Below, in pieces: positions 9,239 through 18,022 of a stretch of 64,000 nt of DNA (position 1 is the stretch's first letter; the number at the start of each line of letters is the position of its first letter). Origin of the DNA: Bradyrhizobium sp. 139 (GTDB lineage: Bacteria > Pseudomonadota > Alphaproteobacteria > Rhizobiales > Xanthobacteraceae); NCBI RefSeq assembly GCF_023074175.1, contig NZ_JADPKS010000046.1, forward strand, positions 84,643 through 148,642. Direction: 5' to 3'. The position numbers and the translations under genes are program-made. The notes beneath the pieces are model-generated. The model did no database searches. It worked only from the letters and a program-made list of their open reading frames with translations, and was not told the origin of the DNA.

Positions 9239-9574
9239 GAACAACTCCAGAGAACCTGCGACAGAATGACAGCGTTTAGCGCGATTCTGACAAGCTCATG
9301 ATGACAACCACATTAACGGAGCGTTGGCATTTGTGGCGACGCCGCAGCTCAACTGTGGCACGTAATCGACAGATTCGCGCGCTTTGCCCAAAAATCGGCT
9401 CTGGGTCGCAAAAATTGCGGCAGAAAAGCCACAGATAGGGTGTGGCAGCGCGGGAAAAGCTTCGAAACGCTGGAATTGTGGCAGATTTCAACGATAATGG
9501 GACCAACGGGAATCGTGGAATTTGGGCTGACTCAAGCCCTACGCAAGCTTGTTGTTGTCGATTGGAACCAAATC
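9239..9574. promoter_or_regulatory. Divergent corA / L,D-transpeptidase promoter region with TGTGGC repeats
   Basis: 336 bp without a convincing gene. Four copies of a TGTGGC hexamer occur at about 9332, 9354, 9441 and 9477, all on the plus strand. They may be protein-binding sites for the downstream lipoprotein gene or chance. No canonical -24/-12 or EcfG promoter pattern fits them. Confidence 0.35.
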
Positions 9575-10261
9575 ATGTCGTTGCTGAAAGTTACGCTGGG
9601 TATTTTGGCCGCTGGCCTGATGCTGTCGGGCTGCATGCAGGCCACGCATTTTGAGGCGACCGACACCAAGACCTTCAAGCCGAAGGACAAGGAACTCCTC
9701 GCCAAGGTCCGGTACGAGAACACCCCGGTGGCTGAGCCGTTCCGCCGCGCCATCGTCGATTACCACCGCAAGGAATCGCCGGGCTCGATCGTGGTCGATT
9801 CCGATAACCACTATCTCTATTGGGTGATGGATGGCGGCAAGGCGATCCGCTACGGCATCACCGTCGGCGAAGAAGCCATGGCGTGGTCGGGCATTGCCAA
9901 GGTCGGCAGCATGACCGAGTGGCCGGCCTGGCATCCGACACCGGGCGAGATTTCGCGACTGGGCGTGCCGACCTTCGTCGCGCCGGGTCCGGACAATCCG
10001 ATGGGCTCCCGCGCGATGTATCTCTACTCGGGCGGCAAGGACACGCTGTTCCGCATTCACGGCACCAACCAGCCGGAATATATCGGCGCCTCAATCTCGT
10101 CGGGCTGCATCCGCCTGACCAACGAGGACGCGATCGACCTCTACAGCCGCGTCAAGGTCGGCACCATCGTCGTGGTGCTCGAGCCGAAGCACGGCGACTC
10201 GCCTTACAATTCGCGCCTCGCGCTCGGCGGCAGCGGAACTGGCCAAGCGGGCAGCTTCTGA
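9575..10261 (+). CDS. L,D-transpeptidase (YkuD domain) lipoprotein
   Basis: 228 residues from the ATG at 9575, chosen because it starts a lipoprotein signal MSLLKVTLGILAAGLMLSGC with lipobox cysteine 20; the upstream in-frame extension has no such signal. The YkuD/ErfK catalytic motif is present: His162 in RIHGTNQPEYIG and the nucleophile Cys178 in SSGCIRL. Such enzymes form 3-3 peptidoglycan cross-links or attach lipoproteins to peptidoglycan in the periplasm. Alphaproteobacteria carry many paralogues, so the specific role is unknown. A strong terminator follows. Confidence 0.93.
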   Translation: MSLLKVTLGILAAGLMLSGCMQATHFEATDTKTFKPKDKELLAKVRYENTPVAEPFRRAIVDYHRKESPGSIVVDSDNHYLYWVMDGGKAIRYGITVGEEAMAWSGIAKVGSMTEWPAWHPTPGEISRLGVPTFVAPGPDNPMGSRAMYLYSGGKDTLFRIHGTNQPEYIGASISSGCIRLTNEDAIDLYSRVKVGTIVVVLEPKHGDSPYNSRLALGGSGTGQAGSF

Positions 10262-10284
10262 TCGCCTCCTGCTCTTAGACATCC

Positions 10285-10313
10285 AAAAGCGCTGGTTTCA
10301 CCGGCGCTTTTTT
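10285..10313 (+). terminator. Rho-independent terminator after the L,D-transpeptidase gene
   Basis: A stem AAAAGCGCTGG with loop TTTCA and closing CCGGCGCTTTTTT gives 11 pairs with one T-G wobble and a T-run. The A-rich left side could also end leftward transcription of the opposite strand, and the extensin-like gene stops inside it. Confidence 0.85.
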
Positions 10314-11395
10314 GTTGCCGGCTTGTGCGACTGGGCTTTGTTGCCGGCGGCCGACTTGTCCGCAGGCGCAGGGGATTTCTGCGCCGCCTCGCCATCAGCT
10401 CCATCCCTTGCCTCGGGCTTGGCTGCGACCTCGCGCGGCGGCGCTTCCTCGGGCCGCTCCGCCGGCAGCAGCGGAGCGACCTGCGGCAGCGGATCCCAGA
10501 CATTCCACTGGCAGATCCGGTAGTCGTTGCGCCGCTGCGCCAGGTCGAGATGGATGTGGTCCTCGTGGTACCAGTCCGAGCCCGGGCCGAGCACGGTGGA
10601 AAAGCGTGCGCAGACCGAATGCAGCACGCGCTCGCGCACGTCGCGCGACATGCTGCGGTCGGTCAGGCCGATCGACTGTCCGTTGCCAAGCTTGATGGCG
10701 CGGACGTCGAGCGCGTTGGCCTTGCCGTGCTCGGACAGCATCGCCCCCAGGACGCGGTTACGGCCTCGGCATTCGAAGCTGTCGAAATTGTCGAGATCGC
10801 TGATGGTCGAGCCGAGGCTCGCAGCCAGGGGCACCATGTCGTTGCGCACCCAATCGGCGATCGCGGACGCCATGGTGCAGCGGAGGATTGCCGCCGGCTT
10901 GACCGCTACCTTGCGCTTGTCCCGCAGCACGATGGCCTCGAGCCGCACCAGATCCTCGCCGCCGCAGGCACCGGGGCCGCGGATATCCGGGATCGAGGGC
11001 GCGATCGCGATCTCCTCGGTCAGCGCAAGGCGGCAGGCCGAGGGCTGCTTCTCAGGCGGCGGCGCGGCCTCGGCCGGCTTGTTGGCGCCGGGCTTATCCG
11101 GAGAAGGCTTGTCGGCAGAAGGCTTGCCTCCAGTCTCCGGTGCGGCCTCGTCTGACGCTTTGGGCGCCTCCTCCGGGCGGGGTTTCGGTAGCGGGATCTT
11201 GGCAGAATGAGCCGTCGCGCGCGGCAGTGGTGCGACAATGCCAAAGATATCCAGCGGGGCAGCATGTTTTCGCGCCTCTGCCCTCTCCGCCAGCGTGAGC
11301 GACAGCCCGAGCGCGGCGGTAACCATTGCCGCGCCGGCGGACATATAGCCGCGACAAGACCATTTGCGGCGAAACTCCGGCAGGCTAAAACTCAT
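10298..11395 (-). CDS. Extensin-like C-terminal domain protein
   Basis: 365 residues from the ATG at 11395; a TTG 11 codons upstream is less likely. The N-terminus has a signal/membrane segment (AAMVTAALGLSLTLAERAEA), then a Pro/Lys/Ala-rich low-complexity spacer of about 80 residues, then the bacterial 'extensin-like' domain with SEHGKANALD and DWYHEDHIHLDL motifs, whose His/Asp residues resemble a zinc-dependent D-Ala-D-Ala peptidase fold. The C-terminal 60 residues are again Ala/Pro/Lys-rich. Probably periplasmic and cell-wall-associated. It converges on the L,D-transpeptidase, so both flanking genes relate to the wall. Confidence 0.85.
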   Translation of the reverse strand: MSFSLPEFRRKWSCRGYMSAGAAMVTAALGLSLTLAERAEARKHAAPLDIFGIVAPLPRATAHSAKIPLPKPRPEEAPKASDEAAPETGGKPSADKPSPDKPGANKPAEAAPPPEKQPSACRLALTEEIAIAPSIPDIRGPGACGGEDLVRLEAIVLRDKRKVAVKPAAILRCTMASAIADWVRNDMVPLAASLGSTISDLDNFDSFECRGRNRVLGAMLSEHGKANALDVRAIKLGNGQSIGLTDRSMSRDVRERVLHSVCARFSTVLGPGSDWYHEDHIHLDLAQRRNDYRICQWNVWDPLPQVAPLLPAERPEEAPPREVAAKPEARDGADGEAAQKSPAPADKSAAGNKAQSHKPATKKRR

Positions 11396-11460
11396 GACAA
11401 TTCTTTGGCCCAGCGCTGAGAGCGACAACCCGCCCAGCGAATTCTCGGAGGAACGATCGA

Positions 11461-13089
11461 ATGCTTGGTTTGATGCAAGATTGGCCCCTGCTCTGCCACC
11501 GAATCATCGAACACGCCGCCAGGATTCATGGCAAGCAGGAGGTCGTGACGCGATCGGTCGAGGGCCCGATCCATCGCACCACCTATGGCGAAATCCACAA
11601 GCGCGCGCTCAAGGTCTCGCAAGTGCTGGAGCGCGACGCCATCAAGCTCGGCGACCGTGTCGCAACGATCGCCTGGAACACCTGGCGCCATCTCGAGGTC
11701 TGGTACGGCATCATGGGGATCGGCGCCATCTGCCATACCGTCAATCCTCGCCTTTTCCCCGAGCAGATCGCCTGGATCATCAACCACGCGCAGGACCGCA
11801 TCGTGATGACCGACATCACCTTCGTTCCGGTCCTGGAGAAGATCGCCGACAAGCTGCCAAGCGTGGAACGCTACGTCGTGCTCACCGACAAGGCGCACAT
11901 GCCGCAAACCACGCTGAAGAATGTGGTTGCCTACGAGGACTGGATCGCGGAGGCCGACGGCAAATTCAAATGGAAGGACTTTGACGAGAACACGGCAGCC
12001 GCGATGTGCTACACGTCGGGCACCACGGGCGATCCGAAGGGTGTGCTGTATTCGCATCGCTCCAACGTGCTGCACGCGCTGATGGCCAACAATGTCGATG
12101 CGCTCGGCACCAGCGCGTCCGAGACAATGCTGCCGGTGGTGCCGCTGTTCCATGCCAATAGCTGGGGCATCGCCTTCTCGGCCCCCTCGCAAGGCACCAA
12201 GCTGGTGATGCCCGGCGCCAAGCTCGACGGCGCCTCCGTCTATGAGCTGCTCTCGACCGAGAAGGTGACGCACACTGCGGGGGTGCCCACCGTGTGGCTG
12301 ATGCTGCTCCAGCACATGGCCGCCAACAATCTGAAGCTGCCGGACCTGAAGATGGTGATCTGCGGCGGCTCGGCGATGCCGCGCTCGATGATCAAGGCCT
12401 TCCTCGACATGGGCTCAAACGTGCGTCACGCCTGGGGCATGACCGAGATGAGCCCGATCGGCAGCGTCGCGGCGCTGAAGCCGCCGTTCCAGAATGCGAC
12501 GGGCGATGCGCGGCTCGACGTACTCCAGATGCAGGGCTATGCGCCCTTCGCGGTGGAGATGAAGATCACCGACGATGCCGGCAAGGAGCTGCCTTGGGAC
12601 GGCAAGACCTTTGGCCGCCTCAAGGTCTCCGGCCCCGCCGTCGCCAACGCCTATTACCGCGTCGACGCCAACATCGTCGACGAAGAAGGCTTCTTCGACA
12701 CCGGCGACGTCGCGACCATCGACGAGGCCGGCTATATGCGGATCACCGACCGCTCCAAGGACGTGATCAAGTCCGGCGGCGAATGGATCTCCTCGATCGA
12801 CCTGGAAAACCTCGCGATTGGCCACCCCGCCGTGGCAGAGGCCGCGGTGATCGGCATTTACCACCCCAAATGGGACGAGCGCCCGCTCCTGATCGTGCAG
12901 CTCAAGCAGGGCCAGCAGGCCACGCGCGAGGACATCCTCAAATTTATGGACGGCAAGATCGCCAAATGGTGGATGCCCGACGACGTGGCTTTCGTCGATG
13001 GCATCCCGCATACGGCGACCGGCAAGATCCTGAAGACGGCGCTGCGCGACCAGTTCAAGGATTACCGCTTCCCGAACGCGGCGGCATAG
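11461..13089 (+). CDS. Medium/long-chain fatty-acyl-CoA ligase (AMP-forming)
   Basis: A 542-residue member of the ANL adenylating superfamily. The AMP-binding motif [12 protein letters not shown] is at residues 184-195, the GMTE adenine-binding motif occurs near residue 327, the hinge region with [24 protein letters not shown] near 418, and the catalytic lysine in [10 protein letters not shown] near 525. It resembles AlkK-type acyl-CoA synthetases that activate C6-C12 or longer acids for beta-oxidation. A GGAGG ribosome-binding site precedes the ATG. It diverges from the extensin-like gene. Exact chain length cannot be read from the sequence. Confidence 0.93.
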   Translation: MLGLMQDWPLLCHRIIEHAARIHGKQEVVTRSVEGPIHRTTYGEIHKRALKVSQVLERDAIKLGDRVATIAWNTWRHLEVWYGIMGIGAICHTVNPRLFPEQIAWIINHAQDRIVMTDITFVPVLEKIADKLPSVERYVVLTDKAHMPQTTLKNVVAYEDWIAEADGKFKWKDFDENTAAAMCYTSGTTGDPKGVLYSHRSNVLHALMANNVDALGTSASETMLPVVPLFHANSWGIAFSAPSQGTKLVMPGAKLDGASVYELLSTEKVTHTAGVPTVWLMLLQHMAANNLKLPDLKMVICGGSAMPRSMIKAFLDMGSNVRHAWGMTEMSPIGSVAALKPPFQNATGDARLDVLQMQGYAPFAVEMKITDDAGKELPWDGKTFGRLKVSGPAVANAYYRVDANIVDEEGFFDTGDVATIDEAGYMRITDRSKDVIKSGGEWISSIDLENLAIGHPAVAEAAVIGIYHPKWDERPLLIVQLKQGQQATREDILKFMDGKIAKWWMPDDVAFVDGIPHTATGKILKTALRDQFKDYRFPNAAA

Positions 13090-13101
13090 GGCCACCCCAG
13101 A

Positions 13102-13218
13102 CGTCATGCCCCGGGGCAGAAGCGCGAAGCGCGTCTTCGCGCTAGATGTCCCGGGCACCCAGGTCCTGACCTCAAGAAAGAGAGCCGTGGCTGGCCGGGT
13201 CAAGCCTGGCCATGACGA
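13102..13218. repeat. Intergenic GTCATGCCCCGG repeat
   Basis: Begins CGTCATGCCCCGGGGCAGA and ends GTCAAGCCTGGCCATGACG, an imperfect inverted repeat. It shares GCGCGAAG..CTAGATGTCC-type internal text with the copy at 15268-15376, which lies in opposite orientation. Confidence 0.75.
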
Positions 13219-13327
13219 CAAGAGGGTGGCGGAACCCTTGAATTTGCCACCGGGCCGTGGTCTCAACGCCCCATCGTCGCGCCAAACCGGCCGGCACCGC
13301 CCCAAACCCCGGCAGAACTCAACCCCG

Positions 13328-14182
13328 ATGGCCCGCAGGTTTTCCGCTCCCTATCAGTCGGAGTCCGTGTCAAGCCTCGCCACGTGGGCGCGTAATCTGG
13401 CCGTGTTCGCGGTCGTGGCGGTGGTGGTCTCGATCGTCATCGTCCGCTTCGACTTCCTGGAGATGAAGCCGGCGCTGATGACTTTTTTCGGCGGGCTCGC
13501 GATCGCCGGCCTCTCGATTCTGTTCGGGCTCGCAGGCTTTGCCGCGATCTGGCAGAACGGCTCGCGCGGCATGGCGCGCATCCTGCTCGCCTTCCTCATC
13601 GCCGGCGCGATTCTCGCTTATCCCGCTTATCTCAGCCTGCAATACCGCAAGCTGCCGCCGATCCACGACATCACCACCAACCCGATCGATCCGCCGCGCT
13701 TCGACGCGCTGGCGCACGTGCGCACCGGCGATGGCACCAACACCGCCGTCTACACCGGCCTCTATTCGGCGGAGCAGCAGCGCCAGTTCTATCCCGACAT
13801 CGAGCCGATCGAGCTGGATATTCCGGTCGATCGGGCCTATGCGATCGCGCGCCAGCTCGTCATCAAGCGCAAATGGCTCGTCATCGACGAGCGCGAGCCG
13901 CAGCCGCCGCGCCGCATCGGCCGCATCGAGGCGGTGGCACGGACGCCGATCATGGGGTTCCGCGAGGACATCGCGATCCGGATCGTGCCCGACGGTGACG
14001 ATTCCCGCGTCGATATCCGCTCGGCCTCGCGCTATTTCGAGAGCGACCTCGGCAGCAACGCCGCGCGCGTGAAAAAATTCATCGACGACCTCAACACCGC
14101 CGCCGATGCCGACGCGCTGAAACCGGTGAAGAAGACGCCGGTGGCGCCCCAGAAGGTACCGGCGAAGACGGTGAAGAAATAA
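13328..14182 (+). CDS. DUF1499 domain membrane protein
   Basis: 284 residues from the ATG at 13328; the longer open frame runs back into the intergenic repeat and is rejected. Three transmembrane helices are visible in the first 125 residues (FAVVAVVVSIVIV; LMTFFGGLAIAGLSILFGLAGF; ILLAFLIAGAILAYPAYLSL). A soluble DUF1499-like domain follows with NPIDPPRFDALAH, WLVIDEREPQPPRRIGRIEA and GFREDIAIRI, then a Lys/Pro tail. The family has no established activity. It stands alone between two intergenic repeats. Confidence 0.88.
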   Translation: MARRFSAPYQSESVSSLATWARNLAVFAVVAVVVSIVIVRFDFLEMKPALMTFFGGLAIAGLSILFGLAGFAAIWQNGSRGMARILLAFLIAGAILAYPAYLSLQYRKLPPIHDITTNPIDPPRFDALAHVRTGDGTNTAVYTGLYSAEQQRQFYPDIEPIELDIPVDRAYAIARQLVIKRKWLVIDEREPQPPRRIGRIEAVARTPIMGFREDIAIRIVPDGDDSRVDIRSASRYFESDLGSNAARVKKFIDDLNTAADADALKPVKKTPVAPQKVPAKTVKK

Positions 14183-14189
14183 GCCCCGC

Positions 14190-14314
14190 CGTCATTCCGG
14201 GGCGCGCGTCAGCGCGAGCCCGGAATCCATCGGGCCGCAGCGTTCGTGGATGAATGGATTCTCTGATGCGCAATGCGCATCATAGTTCGCCGCTTCGCAG
14301 CGCCCCGGAATAAC
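14190..14314. repeat. Intergenic CGTCATTCCGGGGCGC palindromic repeat
   Basis: Left end GTCATTCCGGGGCGC, right end GCGCCCCGGAATAAC, with GCGCAATGCGC text inside. Another member of the Bradyrhizobium-type dispersed palindromes; it separates two convergent genes. A fragment of the same type (GCGCCCCGGAATGACGGC) lies at about 16752-16771 downstream of ribB. Confidence 0.8.
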
Positions 14315-14318
14315 AAAG

Positions 14319-15242
14319 CTAGGCTGCCGCCATCCGATACGTCCCGCCAATCACGGGATCACCATCCGTCACCACCACGCCGCGCGCGACCAGATCTTCC
14401 AGATGCGCCAATACGGAATAGCCGGCGGCCGTCGTCAGCCTGGGATCAATGCCGATATAGATCGCGCGGACCATGGTCGGGATGTCGGTCTCGCCCTTGG
14501 CGAGGCGGTGCAGGATCGAGGCTTCGCGCGCCTTGCGGTGGCGAATCAGGAAGCGCACGAAGCGCTGGCCGTCCGGAATCTCAGGGCCGTGGCCGGAGAA
14601 ATACAGATCTTCATCGCGCGCGGCGAGCCGGTCGAGCGACTCCATGTAGTCGATCATCGAGCCGTCGGGCGGCGCCACGATCGAGGTCGACCAGCCCATC
14701 ACGTGATCGCCGACGAAGTTGAACTTTCGCTCGGGCCAGGCGAAGGCGAGATGATTGGCGGTGTGGCCGGGCGTCGCCACGGCCTCCAGACGCCAGCCGG
14801 CACCCTCAACGACGTCGCCATGCGCGATCCTGATATCGGGCGCGAAGTCGCGATCGGCACCGGATTCAGGGTTGTGCTTCTCGCTCTCGAAACGCGGTCG
14901 CGAGGCCCGGTGCGGGCCTTCGGCATAGACTGTCGCGCCGGTCGCCTGTTTGATCCTCGCAGCGTTGGGCGAATGGTCGCGGTGGGTGTGGGTAACGAAG
15001 ATATGGCTCACGGTCTCGCCGCTGACTGCATCGAGCAGTGCCGCTGCATGCGCCTCATCGTCCGGGCCGGGATCGATGATCGCGACGTTGCCTTGGCCTA
15101 CGATGTAGCTGACCGTGCCGGTGAAGGTGAAGGGGCTCGAATTATTACAGAGCACGCGCCGCACGCCGGGCCGGACTTCCTCGACGATTCCAGGCTTGAG
15201 TGGGAAGTTGCGGTTGAACGGGATGTCGTCGTTATCGGACAT
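14319..15242 (-). CDS. MBL-fold metallo-hydrolase (LACTB2/beta-lactamase-like)
   Basis: 307 residues from the ATG at 15242; the upstream in-frame extension reads through an intergenic repeat. The metallo-beta-lactamase signature THTHRDHS puts His85, His87, Asp89 and His90 in position to bind zinc, with GHT near 168 and GDHV near 187 as further ligands, and GHGPEI near 218. A C-terminal winged-helix-like part (LTTAAGYSVLAHLEDLVARG) matches the LACTB2 type. Members hydrolyse thioesters, RNA or small esters; the substrate here is unknown. Confidence 0.9.
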   Translation of the reverse strand: MSDNDDIPFNRNFPLKPGIVEEVRPGVRRVLCNNSSPFTFTGTVSYIVGQGNVAIIDPGPDDEAHAAALLDAVSGETVSHIFVTHTHRDHSPNAARIKQATGATVYAEGPHRASRPRFESEKHNPESGADRDFAPDIRIAHGDVVEGAGWRLEAVATPGHTANHLAFAWPERKFNFVGDHVMGWSTSIVAPPDGSMIDYMESLDRLAARDEDLYFSGHGPEIPDGQRFVRFLIRHRKAREASILHRLAKGETDIPTMVRAIYIGIDPRLTTAAGYSVLAHLEDLVARGVVVTDGDPVIGGTYRMAAA

Positions 15243-15267
15243 GGCTTGCTCACATCTTCCTGACTTC

Positions 15268-15376
15268 GTCATGCCCGGCCCTGTGCCGGGCATCCACGTT
15301 CTTCGCGCGACTAGAATGTGGATGGCCGGCACATCTAGCGCGAAGACGCGCCTCGCGCTTCTGCCCGGCCATGGCG
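15268..15376. repeat. Intergenic GTCATGCCCGG repeat
   Basis: Starts GTCATGCCCGGCCCTGTGCC and ends CTGCCCGGCCATGGCG. It contains the same ACATCTAGCGCGAAGACGCG core as 13102-13218 in inverted orientation, showing the two are one repeat family. Confidence 0.75.
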
Positions 15377-15417
15377 CACTTGAAGAATTCAGTCGCATCC
15401 CACGCGTTGTGGATCGA

Positions 15418-16632
15418 TCAGAAAAACGCCTGAATGCCCGTGATCGCACGTCCCAGGATCAGGGCGTGGACGTCGTGAGTGCCCTCGTAGGTGTTGACGG
15501 TCTCGAGGTTATGGACGTGGCGCATCACGTGATACTCGATCGAGATGCCGTTGCCGCCGTGCATGTCGCGCGCGACACGCGCGATGTCGAGCGCCTTGCC
15601 GCAATTGTTGCGCTTCATGATCGAGATCATCTCGGGGGCAAACTTGCCCTCGTCCATCAGACGGCCGACGCGAAGCGAACCCTGAAGGCCCAGCGCGATC
15701 TCGGTCTCCATGTCGGCGAGCTTCTTCTGCACCAGCTGGGTCGCGGCCAGCGGCTTGCCGAACTGCTTGCGGTCCAGCGTGTACTGGCGGGCGCGGTGCA
15801 TGCAGTCCTCGGCGGCGCCGAGCGCACCCCAGGAGATACCGTAGCGGGCGCGGTTGAGGCAGCCGAACGGGCCCTTGAGGCCGGAAACGTTGGGCAGCAG
15901 GGCGTCTTCCGGAACGACGACGCCGTCCATCACGACCTCACCGGTGATGGAGGCGCGCAAGGACAGCTTGCCGCCGATCTTCGGCGCGGAGAGACCTTTC
16001 ATGCCCTTTTCCAGCACGAATCCGCGGATCTGGTTGTCATGCTCGGCCGACTTGGCCCAGACCACGAATACGTCGGCGATCGGCGCGTTCGAGATCCACA
16101 TCTTGCTGCCGGTCAGGCGATAGCCATCCGAGACCTTCTCGGCGCGGGTCTTCATGCCGCCCGGATCAGAGCCGGCGTCGGGCTCGGTGAGGCCGAAACA
16201 GCCGACCCATTCGCCGCTGGCGAGCTTCGGCAGGTATTTCTTGCGCTGGTTCTCGTCGCCATAGGCGTAGATCGGGTACATCACCAGCGAGGACTGCACC
16301 GAGTTCATCGAGCGATAGCCGGAATCGACCCGCTCGATCTCGCGCGCGACGAGGCCGTAGGCAACGTAGCTCGCATTGGCACAGCCATATTCCTCGGGCA
16401 GCGTAATGCCGATCAGGCCGAGCTCGCCCATCTCGTTGAAGATTTCGCGGTCGGTCTTCTCTTCGAGATAGGCCTTGGTGACGCGCGGCAGCAGCTTGTC
16501 CTGGGCATAGGCGCGGGCGGTGTCGCGCACCATGCGCTCATCTTCAGTGAGCTGCTCGTCGAGCAGGAACGGATCGTCCCACTGGAAAGCAGCCGAAGCC
16601 GGCTTGTCCTTGGCCTGAGGGCGCACGCTCAT
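15418..16632 (-). CDS. gcdH: Glutaryl-CoA dehydrogenase (acyl-CoA dehydrogenase family)
   Basis: A 404-residue FAD enzyme that oxidatively decarboxylates glutaryl-CoA to crotonyl-CoA in lysine, tryptophan and aromatic degradation. The FAD/acyl-CoA motifs [18 protein letters not shown] (about 144-161) and GSKMWISNA (about 175) are present. The catalytic base is Glu383 in NTYEGTHD, the position used by glutaryl-CoA dehydrogenases, and the C-terminus [14 protein letters not shown] is typical of them. Arg in the substrate pocket segment also fits. It is transcribed leftward with the metallo-hydrolase downstream but a 175-bp repeat-containing gap separates them. Confidence 0.94.
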   Translation of the reverse strand: MSVRPQAKDKPASAAFQWDDPFLLDEQLTEDERMVRDTARAYAQDKLLPRVTKAYLEEKTDREIFNEMGELGLIGITLPEEYGCANASYVAYGLVAREIERVDSGYRSMNSVQSSLVMYPIYAYGDENQRKKYLPKLASGEWVGCFGLTEPDAGSDPGGMKTRAEKVSDGYRLTGSKMWISNAPIADVFVVWAKSAEHDNQIRGFVLEKGMKGLSAPKIGGKLSLRASITGEVVMDGVVVPEDALLPNVSGLKGPFGCLNRARYGISWGALGAAEDCMHRARQYTLDRKQFGKPLAATQLVQKKLADMETEIALGLQGSLRVGRLMDEGKFAPEMISIMKRNNCGKALDIARVARDMHGGNGISIEYHVMRHVHNLETVNTYEGTHDVHALILGRAITGIQAFF

Positions 16633-16770
16633 GAAACGTCCTTTCGTCTGGTTCCGTCAATATTTGCCCGACAAAGTAAAGCGCCGCGGCAACAAGTGCA
16701 ATTGCGTTGCACATCTGTGGGTCTGCGTGAATCCCCGGGAACGCGCAGCGCGCGCCCCGGAATGACGGCG

Positions 16771-17847
16771 CTAGCTTTCGAGCTGCTCGTTGGCGACGAT
16801 CTCGATGCCGAAGCCTGACAGGCCCTTGTAGTCGTGCACCGATGAGGTGAGATGGCGGATCGAGGTGACGCCGAGATCGCGCAGGATCTGCGCGCCGACA
16901 CCGACCTCGCGCCACTGCCGGTTGCGGTCCGCCTCGGTCGCGCTCTCATCGGGCAGCGGCGCTACGGGGACGCCGGCGGCGCCGTCGCGCAGGTAAACCA
17001 AGACGCCACGGCCGGACTTCTTGAAGTGCTCGAGCACCGTCGCCATGCGCGTGTGGCCGGTGAAGATGTCCTTGACGATGTTGGGCTTGTGGAAGCGCGT
17101 CAGCACGTTCTTGCCGTCCCCGACGCCGTTGTAGACGAACGCGACGTGGGCGATGGAATCGAACGGCGAGCGGTAGGCATAGCCCTGAAGCGGCCCGATC
17201 GGGCTTTCGGTGACGAAGGTCGAGACCCGCTCGATCAGCTTCTCGCGCACTTGGCGATAGGCGATCATGTCGGCGATGGTGACATGCTTGAGCTTGTGGT
17301 GGGCAGCGAAGCGGGCGACCTGCTCGCCCTTCATCACGCTGCCGTCGTCGTTCATCAACTCGCTGATGACGCCGACCGGCGGCAGGCCGGAGAGCTTGCA
17401 CAGATCGACCGCGGCCTCGGTATGGCCGGAGCGCAAGAGCACGCCGCCGTCCTTGGCAATCAGCGGGAAGATATGGCCGGGACGAGCAAAGTCGTTGGCG
17501 CCGGCATTGGGATTGGACAGCGCGCGGCAGCACGAGGCGCGCTCTTCGGCCGAGATGCCGGTGCCGCCGTCGGGCTTGTAGTCGATCGAGACCGTGAACG
17601 CGGTGGTGTGCGCGGAATCGTTGTGGGCCACCATCGGATCGAGCCGGAGGCGTCGCGCGTCCTCGGTGGTCACGGGCGCGCAGACGATGCCGGAGGTATG
17701 GCGGATGATGAACGCCATCTTCTCGGCGGTGCAGAGCGAGGCGGCGACGATCAGATCGCCCTCGCCCTCGCGGTCCTCGTCGTCGGTGACGACCACAAGT
17801 TCACCCCGGGCAAAGGCCTGCAAGACTTCCTGAACGTTATCGGGCAT
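16771..17847 (-). CDS. ribB: 3,4-dihydroxy-2-butanone 4-phosphate synthase with degenerate RibA-like C-terminal domain
   Basis: 358 residues from the ATG at 17847 (MPDNVQEVLQAFARGE, a family-typical start). The N-terminal domain (about 1-205) has the DHBP synthase motifs DDEDREGEGDL (22-32), HTSGIVCAP, RPGHIFPL and GHTEAAVDL, and makes the four-carbon unit of riboflavin. The C-terminal domain (about 210-350) aligns in layout to GTP cyclohydrolase II, but the three zinc cysteines of that enzyme are missing and the catalytic HRQEGR-type loop reads YLRDGAAGV. The protein is thus probably monofunctional. No FMN riboswitch was seen upstream. Confidence 0.92.
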   Translation of the reverse strand: MPDNVQEVLQAFARGELVVVTDDEDREGEGDLIVAASLCTAEKMAFIIRHTSGIVCAPVTTEDARRLRLDPMVAHNDSAHTTAFTVSIDYKPDGGTGISAEERASCCRALSNPNAGANDFARPGHIFPLIAKDGGVLLRSGHTEAAVDLCKLSGLPPVGVISELMNDDGSVMKGEQVARFAAHHKLKHVTIADMIAYRQVREKLIERVSTFVTESPIGPLQGYAYRSPFDSIAHVAFVYNGVGDGKNVLTRFHKPNIVKDIFTGHTRMATVLEHFKKSGRGVLVYLRDGAAGVPVAPLPDESATEADRNRQWREVGVGAQILRDLGVTSIRHLTSSVHDYKGLSGFGIEIVANEQLES

Positions 17848-18022
17848 TTCCCAATCTCTATCGGTTATCGCCGGGAGGCTTAGCCGGACTTGGGCCGGGG
17901 CGCTAGTGTCATGGACGCAACTCCATATGCCTGGAGGCCGGCCAGAGCGGGCTTTCAGGCTTGCACCGAACATACCAGGGATATGGGCGGGGACGGCCCG
18001 CAAGGAAGGCGGCCGGGCGCCG

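Noticed and set aside
9440..9574. 45-residue N-terminal extension of the L,D-transpeptidase
   Set aside because: The lipoprotein signal begins at 9575; the extension is not signal-like.
15115..16818. A 567-codon plus-strand open frame
   Set aside because: Antisense of glutaryl-CoA dehydrogenase and of an intergenic repeat.
17848..18022. FMN riboswitch upstream of ribB
   Set aside because: No conserved FMN aptamer segments are visible in the leader.
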